This document shows, piece after piece, positions 1 to 6,741 of a stretch of DNA of 64,000 bases (the first letter of the stretch is position 1; each line of letters opens with the position of its first letter). The DNA is taken from positions 186,001-250,000 of the forward strand of contig OZ219800.1 in NCBI GenBank assembly GCA_964291275.2, read 5' to 3'. The notes under the pieces are model-generated. The model worked only from the letters and a program-made list of their open reading frames with translations. It did not search any database and was not told the DNA's origin. This stretch comes from Bin80 sp964291275 (GTDB lineage: Bacteria > Bacteroidota > Rhodothermia > Rhodothermales > Bin80). The translations under genes and the position numbers were made by a program.

Positions 1-164
1 TCCTGTTTCCAGTACTGCGTATAACGACAGAAGCGGTTACTCACGTATGTGATTCCTAAAGCTATCGACGCTGGCAGTTTAATATTAATCGCTTCCGGTA
101 TCATTATCCCGTCGAGAATATTACGAGAAGGTTTCCTTTTTTCCCCGGAACCTCCACCACTCGG

Positions 165-692
165 CTATTCACTATTGCCTTCTAAACCTTGGTCTAGCCA
201 ATCTTCCGATGGTGGGAGAGCTTTTGCAGTCTTCTGTGCATCTTGAAGAATAGACGGGGCGGTGCGAGGCGGTCGCCTTATCAGTTTTCCTTCCATGAAT
301 TCGAAGAATTGAACAATCCAGCGAAAAAGATGAAGCATTGACTTGACAAAAGGGGGAGCAACCAAAGGACGAACTGAGGAGCCCAATGCTCCACCCGCTA
401 TTCCGAGCAGCACGCCAATCAATACAGTAATAACAGGGATCAGTACACTCGGAATGCCCCCGAAAAGCCCTCCGATGAGATTTAGCAAGCGTTGAGTTGG
501 AGCTGATGCTACAATAAATGCATGTGCTACAGACAACCCCCAGGACAGTCCCACAGCAATCCCTCCGGCAAGCCATCCCTTCTTGCTACCAAGAATCCCC
601 GCTATGATACCCCCAGCAATACTCCAAGTCCATCCAAACATCAGGTGGAATGCAAGAGCTGTTAAGGTACCCAGCAGAAGCCTTAGAGTCAT
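165..692 (-). CDS. Hypothetical integral membrane protein
   Basis: A 175-residue protein of unknown function. It is rich in Gly, Ala, Leu and Ile, with about four predicted membrane segments (roughly residues 3-20, 22-40, 42-62 and 75-105). A polar C-terminal tail of about 60 residues contains a basic stretch (KLIRRPPR) and is probably cytosolic. Its ATG overlaps the stop codon of the upstream aminotransferase by 4 bases, so the two are probably co-translated. I recognise no family motif. It could be a small transporter or an envelope protein. The call as a real gene rests on the coupling and on its membrane-like composition. Confidence 0.7.
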   Translation of the reverse strand: MTLRLLLGTLTALAFHLMFGWTWSIAGGIIAGILGSKKGWLAGGIAVGLSWGLSVAHAFIVASAPTQRLLNLIGGLFGGIPSVLIPVITVLIGVLLGIAGGALGSSVRPLVAPPFVKSMLHLFRWIVQFFEFMEGKLIRRPPRTAPSILQDAQKTAKALPPSEDWLDQGLEGNSE

Positions 693-1855
693 GTGGTCCT
701 ACATTTTTGAGCAAACCTAGCAATGCGGCGACTTGCTTCGGCCACCTTATCATCGGCCGTGGCATAAGAACAACGTACGAATCCTGCACCACTTGGACCA
801 AAAGCATCGCCTGGTACCACAGCTACGGACTCCTCATGAATCAAACCCTGTGCAAAGTCCTCCGAGTTCAGACCTGTTGATCGAATATCAGGGAAACAGT
901 AAAAAGCTCCCTCCGGCTCAAACGTACTGAGTCCAGCTGCCCGTAAACCATCCACAAGTACCCGCCTGCGGCCATCGTACGCCTGGCGCATATGCTCAAC
1001 ATCAGGGCCGCATTCCTGAATTGCAGCCAGTGCACCGTACTGGGCCATGGTTGGTGCACTCATGACCATATACTGATGCACCTTATAGAGCCCACTATAG
1101 ATCGAGCGTGGTGCAACAGCATAACCTAGCCGCCAGCCGGTCATGGCATATGCTTTCGAAAAGCCTCCCAAAATAATACTCCGTTCACGCAGGGATTCAA
1201 TTGCCCATGCACTGGCATGTCCGGTCAACTTTGCTTCACCGTAAATGAGTTGATCGTAAATCTCATCCGAAAGCAGTATAAGGTCGTGTGCTTCCGCTAA
1301 GGCGGCAATTTCCACAAGTGTTTCCCGTTTCAGGACAGCCCCAGTAGGATTATTCGGATAACCTATAAAAATCATCCGGGTACGTGGAGTTATCCTGCTG
1401 GCAATATCTTCAGCTGTAACTTCGAAGTTCTTTTCTGCGCTGGTCGGTACATGCACTACTCGGCCGTGTGCAAACCTGGCGAGAGGGCCATAAGACACAA
1501 AGCATGGCTCCGGTATCAGTACCTCATCCCCGGGATTAAGTAAAGCCAACATGGCTAACTCCATAGCCTCGCTGACACCGACCGTGATCAAAACCTGATC
1601 TGCTTCTACAGGATATCCGTACAGACTATTGAGATGCGCTGCAATTGCTTCACGAAGCTCTAGCAGTCCGGCATTGGAGGTGTAACCTGTCTTGCCTGCT
1701 GCTAACGAGGTAACCGCTGCATCAATAACTGCACGTGGTGTCACAAAGTCAGGCTCTCCTATCCCCAGCGAAATCACGTCTTCCATCGTAGCCGCAATGT
1801 CAAAGAAGCGGCGAATCCCGCTGGGAGGAACTGACTGGATATGTTTGGCAAGCAT
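689..1855 (-). CDS. Pyridoxal-phosphate aminotransferase, class I/II
   Basis: A fold-type I aminotransferase of 388 residues, the normal length for the AspC/PatA-type family. Visible motifs are YPNNPTG (about 166-172), the PLP-ring Asp/Tyr in SDEIY (196-200), and the Schiff-base lysine in GGFSKAYAMTGWRLGY (Lys about 234). A carboxylate-binding Arg is likely in FVRCSYAT near the C-terminus. It moves an amino group between an amino acid and a 2-oxo acid in the cytosol. The substrate cannot be read from sequence; aspartate or aromatic amino acids are typical. It lies 13 bp after an ALDH7-type dehydrogenase, which would suit amino-acid breakdown, but that link is inference. Confidence 0.93.
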   Translation of the reverse strand: MLAKHIQSVPPSGIRRFFDIAATMEDVISLGIGEPDFVTPRAVIDAAVTSLAAGKTGYTSNAGLLELREAIAAHLNSLYGYPVEADQVLITVGVSEAMELAMLALLNPGDEVLIPEPCFVSYGPLARFAHGRVVHVPTSAEKNFEVTAEDIASRITPRTRMIFIGYPNNPTGAVLKRETLVEIAALAEAHDLILLSDEIYDQLIYGEAKLTGHASAWAIESLRERSIILGGFSKAYAMTGWRLGYAVAPRSIYSGLYKVHQYMVMSAPTMAQYGALAAIQECGPDVEHMRQAYDGRRRVLVDGLRAAGLSTFEPEGAFYCFPDIRSTGLNSEDFAQGLIHEESVAVVPGDAFGPSGAGFVRCSYATADDKVAEASRRIARFAQKCRTT

Positions 1856-1867
1856 CCTAAGCGTATT

Positions 1868-3397
1868 TTAGACGAATTCAACCCCCTGTGCCAAGGGGAG
1901 GTTTTTGCCGTAATTAATAGTGTTCGTGGCACGGCGCATATAGTTCTTCCATGCATCTGAGCCACTTTCGCGTCCACCTCCAGTTTCTTTCTCACCTCCG
2001 AATGCTCCACCGATTTCCGCCCCGCTGGTACCAATGTTCACGTTGGCTATACCACAATCGCTGCCGGACGGGCCACAGAAAATTTCTGCCTCCAAAACAT
2101 TGTCCGTAAATATCGCACTGGCAAGACCTTGGGGCACTCCATTCTGGATATTAATTGCCTCCTCCAACTGGTCGTATTCGTGTACGTAACAGATCGGTGC
2201 AAATGTTTCTGTTTGCACAATACGAGCATCGGAAGGGATCTCGACCAGAGCAGGGTGTACATAAGTCCCGCCTGCAGGCACCCCTGCGGTTACGCGTCCA
2301 CCACCATGAACTTTCCCCTCCTGTTCGATAGCCAGAGCCAGTGCTGTGTCCATTGCAATTGCGGCATCGTCATCAATGAGAGGTCCAACCAATACCCCGG
2401 CATCACGTGGATCCCCTATACGTATTGATGCCCACGCGCTAAGCAGGCGTGAAACCAACTTATCCTTAATACTCTTGTGAACAATAAGGCGGCGAAGTGT
2501 AGTACACCGCTGCCCCGCAGTACCGACTGCAGCAAAGGTAATGGCTTTTACAGCAAGGTCAAGGTCTGCACTGGATGCAACGATCAGTGCATTATTGCCA
2601 CCTAACTCCAATAGTGACCGGCCAAGCCGTCTGGCTACACGCTGACCTACAGCCCGGCCCATTGCTATTGATCCAGTTGCCGAAATGAGCGGCAGCTTGT
2701 GGGAATCGACTAGGGCCTCACCCACAGCCCTCCCACCATTTATCACCACACTTAGGGCATCCGGGGCATCTTCAAAGCCACGGATGACCTTTATTAGCAG
2801 ATTATGGCATGCCAGTGCGCAGAGTGGGGTTTTCTCAGAGGGTTTCCAAACGACTGGGTCTCCACAGACCAATGCGAGTGCAGCATTCCATGACCACACA
2901 GCAACGGGGAAGTTGAATGCCGAGATCACACCCACCGCTCCCAATGGATGCCACTGCTCCATTAGCCGGTGCTGTGGACGTTCGCTTTGAATCGTCAGGC
3001 CATAAAGTTGACGGCTCAATCCGGTGGCAAAATCGCAGACATCGATCATCTCCTGCACCTCTCCTTCTGCTTCTGATCGAATTTTACCTGCTTCCAAGGT
3101 TATCAATGCCCCTAATTCTTCCTTGTGTTCACGCAATACCTGACCGAATTGTCTGACCAGTTCTCCGCGACGAGGGGCTGGGATATTCCTCCAGAGAAGA
3201 AACGCCTGGTGTGCGGCCTGACAACCAGCTTCCACCTCCGCCGTAGTGGCGGTACCGACCTGCTGAATTAGACTCCCATCAATTGGGCTGCAAACATCTA
3301 TGGGAGGCGCACCGCCTGAATGTGTAGATTCACCTATTGCCAATCCGGGCCCTCGGCCCGATATTCCAAGAGAATCAAGAAGAGAGTGTGTGTTCAT
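1868..3397 (-). CDS. Aldehyde dehydrogenase, ALDH7 (antiquitin)-like
   Basis: An NAD-dependent aldehyde dehydrogenase of 509 residues. The general-base Glu lies in LLELGGNNA (about 264), the catalytic Cys in GTAGQRCTT (about 298), and the C-terminal signature NVNIGTSGAEIGGAFGG followed by KETGGGRESGSD is typical of the ALDH7/antiquitin group. That group oxidises alpha-aminoadipate semialdehyde/piperideine-6-carboxylate in lysine catabolism. The adjoining aminotransferase fits such a role, but no other lysine-pathway gene is in the window. The ATG at 3397 (MNTHSLLD) is preferred to an upstream TTG that would add eight residues. Confidence 0.93.
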   Translation of the reverse strand: MNTHSLLDSLGISGRGPGLAIGESTHSGGAPPIDVCSPIDGSLIQQVGTATTAEVEAGCQAAHQAFLLWRNIPAPRRGELVRQFGQVLREHKEELGALITLEAGKIRSEAEGEVQEMIDVCDFATGLSRQLYGLTIQSERPQHRLMEQWHPLGAVGVISAFNFPVAVWSWNAALALVCGDPVVWKPSEKTPLCALACHNLLIKVIRGFEDAPDALSVVINGGRAVGEALVDSHKLPLISATGSIAMGRAVGQRVARRLGRSLLELGGNNALIVASSADLDLAVKAITFAAVGTAGQRCTTLRRLIVHKSIKDKLVSRLLSAWASIRIGDPRDAGVLVGPLIDDDAAIAMDTALALAIEQEGKVHGGGRVTAGVPAGGTYVHPALVEIPSDARIVQTETFAPICYVHEYDQLEEAINIQNGVPQGLASAIFTDNVLEAEIFCGPSGSDCGIANVNIGTSGAEIGGAFGGEKETGGGRESGSDAWKNYMRRATNTINYGKNLPLAQGVEFV

Positions 3398-3814
3398 CTC
3401 AGTGTATTTACACTTAAACAAGATTTATATAGATGGAATATGAGATGCAGGAATGAGGGCATTTTCATAGTCTCGCTCGCACTATTCTCAAAGCCGCGGC
3501 AAACGGAGTAAGAGACACCAGGTGATCTCCTTTTCGTTATTTGGCAGATCTGATTCTTAGGCCATGTAAAAATCTCCAGGATACGGGATTACGACGTGGC
3601 GTGCCTTGATAGGAGTCAGCTCTTTCTTCCGTTTATACTGCCGGTAATGTCCCTGGTAGAAACCTCTGGCTCAACTAGGAACGTGGCAATCCTCAAACTT
3701 GCATATGGAATTCTTTCACGCATGATTTTCCTATGCCACTGGGTTCGGATATCTATTATGCGCACCCAGTACTCATCAAAACAATAGGACTGCGAATTGG
3801 CAGTGTCTCCTATG
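3398..3814. other. Intergenic region between ALDH gene and transposon
   Basis: About 420 bp without a credible gene. Before the transposon arrived, this stretch lay directly downstream of rpsA and upstream of the ALDH gene, so it should hold the rpsA transcript end and the ALDH promoter. I see no clear hairpin followed by a T run and no convincing promoter consensus. Short open frames here have no recognisable features. Confidence 0.5.
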
Positions 3815-3822
3815 ATTTTTTA
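3815..3822. repeat. Target site duplication, left copy (atttttta)
   Basis: The eight bases atttttta directly abut the left inverted repeat of the IS1595-type element and recur exactly at 6734-6741 next to the right inverted repeat. An 8-bp duplication is the size expected for IS1595-family transposition. Confidence 0.93.
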
Positions 3823-3862
3823 GGGAATTATATACGATAGTACCCATGAAATTTCCCAGATT
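3823..3862 (+). repeat. Left terminal inverted repeat of IS1595-type element
   Basis: Begins gggaattatatacgatag and is the exact reverse complement of 6694-6733 over 40 bp. Identity ends after 3862, where the left copy continues tcccggga. It defines the left end of the transposon. Confidence 0.95.
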
Positions 3863-3889
3863 TCCCGGGAACGATTCATACTGATTTTT

Positions 3890-4078
3890 TCAGGGCTTGA
3901 TCTTGTGGGGAGGCGTGGACAGGATCACACGCGCAAGCTCATCCGGCGTCGCCGGGATACTACCCTGCAAGTTCATGATGTCGTTCTTCACTGGACGACC
4001 GCGTGGCTTCTTGGTATACTTCTTGGTCCTGACGATGGGTTTCGAGCGCTTGGGTGGCTTCATGGTGGGGAAGTTCAT
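3890..4078 (-). CDS. Small basic AT-hook-like protein, transposon passenger
   Basis: A 62-residue, Lys/Pro-rich protein starting with an ATG 16 bp after the methyltransferase-nuclease stop. The N-terminal half contains KKPRGRPVK (about residues 23-31), which resembles the AT-hook core (a basic residue followed by GRP) that binds the minor groove of AT-rich DNA. The C-terminal half has a short helix-like segment, TPDELARVILSTPP. It lies between the methyltransferase and the left inverted repeat, so it is a third passenger. It may be a DNA-binding accessory protein for transposition or for the passenger enzyme. Function is inferred from one motif only. Confidence 0.6.
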   Translation of the reverse strand: MNFPTMKPPKRSKPIVRTKKYTKKPRGRPVKNDIMNLQGSIPATPDELARVILSTPPHKIKP

Positions 4079-4094
4079 TCTAGGAAAATCCTAA

Positions 4095-5641
4095 CTAGTT
4101 CATTGGTTTGCCCGTATACGGGTCGTTCATAGTGGGCAATCTGGCAGGGCGTTGATCGAAATAATCCGCAATAGACCACATCTGCATCCGAGGAAATGAA
4201 TATCCCGCTATGGAAATCTTGCCGATATTTACAGATTCTTTTTTTGCTTCGGTTGAATTAACCGGTTTGAGTGTCACGTAGCAACCTAATGCTGCGTCAT
4301 CTCGCCCCATGACACCCATAAAGTCGCGTAATCCGCTTAGATTGAACTTGCCTCCTTTTACCTGAGCAAGCGCCAGTTTCGTATCCCAGTTATCTGGCTT
4401 ACGTGTGATAGTTGCACGCCCATCTACTCCTCCGTCAGCCACCTGTCTGGTGTTGGGTGCAAATCCAGGTAGACGTGTTATAGCCCATGATTCAAAATAA
4501 AATGGGGACTCTTTTGCCATTTTCTCGGCAGCACGTAAAGACTGTGGGATACCATAGGCAGGAACCGTTTTGTCTTTCAACTTTCTGTCCACTACCACAT
4601 CAATCGCGAAAGAGGATATATCAATTCCTACGAATTGACGATTAAGTCTTCTCGCAGCAGCAACAGTCGTTCCGCAACCGCAGAATGGGTCAAGAACAAT
4701 ATCTCCTTCGTCACTTGAAGCCTTGATGATGCGTTCCAACAAAAGATCTGGCTTTTGAGTGTCGTAATCAAGGCTTTCCTTCCCCCGAACTGCGCGCAAA
4801 TCTGTCCAAATATCTTCTAATGGGACCCCCATAGCATCAGAGAGATATTTCTTATAACGGAATGGGCCACCTTCTCGTGCTTGGGTCAATAAACCATTAT
4901 CCCACCTGCGTTGCATTTCTTCCTCATTAAAACGCCACGCTTCTGTAACCCCCCTGAATGTGTATGGCAAATTTCCGCCGGCCTTGTTGGTACATGGGAA
5001 GGTTGCATAACGACCACGGTGATCCTTGTGCTTGTACTCCTTGTTAATATAATCTTTGTCATAGGCGGTGTATTGCTTGCGGTACACCGCCTTTTCTGGA
5101 TCACCATACCACAAAATAATGTCGTGGGCAGATCCCATTGTTTTTTTTGCTAGATTGTGTTTCTCCTGCTTTCGCTTCCAGACAATCTCATTTCTAAATC
5201 CCCCCCCCTTTTTTTTGCGAATATGGCATCCATTAGTACTTTAAGGTAATGGCTCGCCGTTGGATCACAGTGCAAATAGATGCTTCCAGTATCTTTCAAC
5301 AATCGATCCATCACCTCTAGTCGCTCTGCCATATAAGTCAGATAGGAGAGCATTCCGCTCGGACGAAGTATTCGATTTAAGCCCATAATCGCGTTGTGTG
5401 CCTTTCTCCCCACCGCATTTTGATACATGTACAATCTATCCGCAGCTGCTTCATCCCAGGACCACATATCCGTAAAGGCTCGGTATTGTGCATCACCTCC
5501 ACCATCCTTGTGAAACAACTGATTATAGTTTGCCTTTGAGTTAAATGGGGGATCCAAGTAGATCAAGTCTACGGACTGGTCATCCCATTTATTCATCCAG
5601 TCCAAGCAGTCCCCATAATATAGTGCGTTGGTTTCCATCAT
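4095..5641 (-). CDS. DNA N6/N4 methyltransferase fused to Mrr-like nuclease domain, interrupted by a frameshift at an A8G9 tract
   Basis: Two overlapping reading frames (5641-5150 and the frame ending at 4095) encode one family-length protein of about 515 residues if the frame changes at the homopolymer 5200-5216. The N-terminal part has motif IV DPPF (about residues 30-33). The second part has motif I LDPFCGCGTT and VGIDIS. This order marks a beta-class amino-methyltransferase. Across the tract, one extra base restores GFRNEIVWKR, a stretch typical of this family. The C-terminus has GGVDG followed about 20 residues later by QVKGG, the D...QxK pattern of Mrr-type PD-(D/E)XK nucleases. The start overlaps the transposase stop (ATGA). 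It may be phase-variable, recoded by -1 slippage, or a pseudogene. The ATG at 5138 is probably not a native start. Confidence 0.8.
5200..5216. repeat. Homopolymer slippage tract (C9T8; A8G9 on the coding strand)
   Basis: Nine C then eight T on the plus strand read as A8G9 in the methyltransferase gene. In frame zero the tract is read GCA AAA AAA AGG GGG GGG GAT. The downstream frame that restores family homology needs +1 (or -2) bases, equivalent to a -1 ribosomal slip. A AAA AAA is a classic tandem-slip heptamer. Such tracts also change length easily during replication, and sequencing errors are common at them. Confidence 0.9.
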
Positions 5642-6606
5642 GTTCTTGCGACGTTACCAATTTTCCGAGTGAGCATATTGTACGTGAGCCGTTTCCCCAC
5701 AAACCCCTCAGCTGCTTTTTCCATCTGCGTAACGGTATCGAGTCTGCGTACATTGTGGCGCCCCACGAACTCATCTACGTAGCGCTGTAGATGCTCGGGT
5801 GACATTTTGTGATAGGTGCCATAATAGCCACGTTTCAAGAGCGCCCAGAACGACTCCATGCCGTTGATGTGCGCCTGACCATCCACGTATTGCTTGACGG
5901 AGTGCTTAACGGTTGCGTGTGCGGCTCTCTTCAACGCCTGGTACGCTTTTGCGTCATCGGTATAGGTTTGCGCCTCCTGCCGCGAAGTGCTGTATACGAA
6001 GCCTGTGAGCGTATCTGCGGTAGTATCTGATACGACCTTTGCCTGTACCTGCAGGGTAGAGCGATCTTTGATACCTACTACGGCCGTCTTGCCTACGGGG
6101 CCCCTGCCGGCGTTGAGCTTCTTATCGGCGTGCTTGTTATGTTCCTTGCCTCCAAAGAACGATTCATCCACTTCGACCGGTCCCGGGAATTGTTCAAGCT
6201 CCACATCCCACGTCTTGCGGATACGGTGGGCTAAGTGCCAAGCGGCTTTCTGCGTAATGTTCAAGTCACGGTGCAACTTCATACTGGACACGCCCTTGAT
6301 GCCTGTACTCATCACATAGATTGCCACGGCCCATATCTGATAACTCAGATTCGATCCCTGCATAACCGTTCCAACACGTACACTAAACCGCTTACGGCAA
6401 TCTCGGCACCTGTAAGGCATTGTTGGATGCTTCGCGCCGGACTGCACATTTACCGACCCACAATGCGGACACGCAGGCTCATTGCCCCAGCGTTTCTGTG
6501 CAAACCACGCTTCAGCGGTTGCATCGTCAGGAAACATTTTCAGTATCTCCATCCACGAGATACCCTTGCGATAAGATTTGCCTGGCCCCGTTCTGTGCTT
6601 ACTCAT
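5638..6606 (-). CDS. IS1595-family transposase (ISXO2-like, DDE)
   Basis: A transposase of 322 residues. An N-terminal zinc-ribbon (CPHCGS ... YRCRDCRKRF, about residues 45-70) precedes the DDE/N core: VEVDESFFGGKEHNKHADKK carries the first Asp, a second Asp lies in YTDDAKAY, and NGMESFWALLKRGYYGTYH holds the Asn/Glu end typical of ISXO2-like enzymes. It catalyses cut-and-paste movement of the surrounding element. The frame is uninterrupted and the motifs are present, so it may be active. Its TGA overlaps the ATG of the downstream methyltransferase, which couples passenger expression to transposase translation. Confidence 0.95.
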   Translation of the reverse strand: MSKHRTGPGKSYRKGISWMEILKMFPDDATAEAWFAQKRWGNEPACPHCGSVNVQSGAKHPTMPYRCRDCRKRFSVRVGTVMQGSNLSYQIWAVAIYVMSTGIKGVSSMKLHRDLNITQKAAWHLAHRIRKTWDVELEQFPGPVEVDESFFGGKEHNKHADKKLNAGRGPVGKTAVVGIKDRSTLQVQAKVVSDTTADTLTGFVYSTSRQEAQTYTDDAKAYQALKRAAHATVKHSVKQYVDGQAHINGMESFWALLKRGYYGTYHKMSPEHLQRYVDEFVGRHNVRRLDTVTQMEKAAEGFVGKRLTYNMLTRKIGNVART

Positions 6607-6693
6607 GCTACTGTGTGATTATCGTACAGTATAGTACCCATAAGCGTATGGAAAGTTCCATAAAAGTAAGGAAAAAGTTGGTATTTTGGGGAT

Positions 6694-6733
6694 AATCTGG
6701 GAAATTTCATGGGTACTATCGTATATAATTCCC
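6694..6733 (-). repeat. Right terminal inverted repeat of IS1595-type element
   Basis: Exact 40-bp reverse complement of 3823-3862. It lies 87 bp upstream of the transposase ATG and abuts the right copy of the 8-bp target duplication, which contains the rpsA stop codon. Confidence 0.95.
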
Positions 6734-6741
6734 ATTTTTTA
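6734..6741. repeat. Target site duplication, right copy (contains rpsA stop codon)
   Basis: atttttta, identical to 3815-3822. Read on the minus strand, the last three bases (6739-6741) are the TAA that ends rpsA. The insertion therefore duplicated the stop codon and left the S1 reading frame complete. Confidence 0.93.

Larger units (their letters stand above)
3823..6733 (-). mobile_element. IS1595-family transposon carrying methyltransferase-nuclease and small basic protein genes
   Basis: A complete 2911-bp element. It is bounded by 40-bp perfect inverted repeats (3823-3862 and 6694-6733) and an 8-bp direct repeat (3815-3822 and 6734-6741). All three genes run leftward in this order: transposase (5638-6606), DNA methyltransferase-nuclease fusion (4095-5641, frame-interrupted) and a 62-residue basic protein (3890-4078). 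The first two overlap as ATGA and the third starts 16 bp after the second. IS1595-family elements with passenger genes are known. The intact ends, exact duplication and uninterrupted transposase suggest recent insertion. The target is the stop codon of rpsA. Confidence 0.95.

Noticed and set aside
49..246. 65-codon plus-strand frame at the left edge
   Set aside because: It lies largely antisense to the coupled membrane-protein gene end and has no family features.
172..576. 134-codon minus-strand frame inside the membrane-protein gene
   Set aside because: Alternate-frame shadow with Cys/Ser/Arg-rich, non-protein-like composition.
3860..3869. Palindrome ttcccgggaa beside the left transposon end as a terminator
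   Set aside because: No T run and a very short stem; more likely part of the element's sub-terminal sequence.
4095..5138. Separate 347-residue methyltransferase starting at the ATG at 5138
   Set aside because: The upstream frame supplies motif IV and joins in the A8G9 tract with a family-like sequence through the join (FRNEIVWKR), so this is the second part of one gene and not an independent gene.
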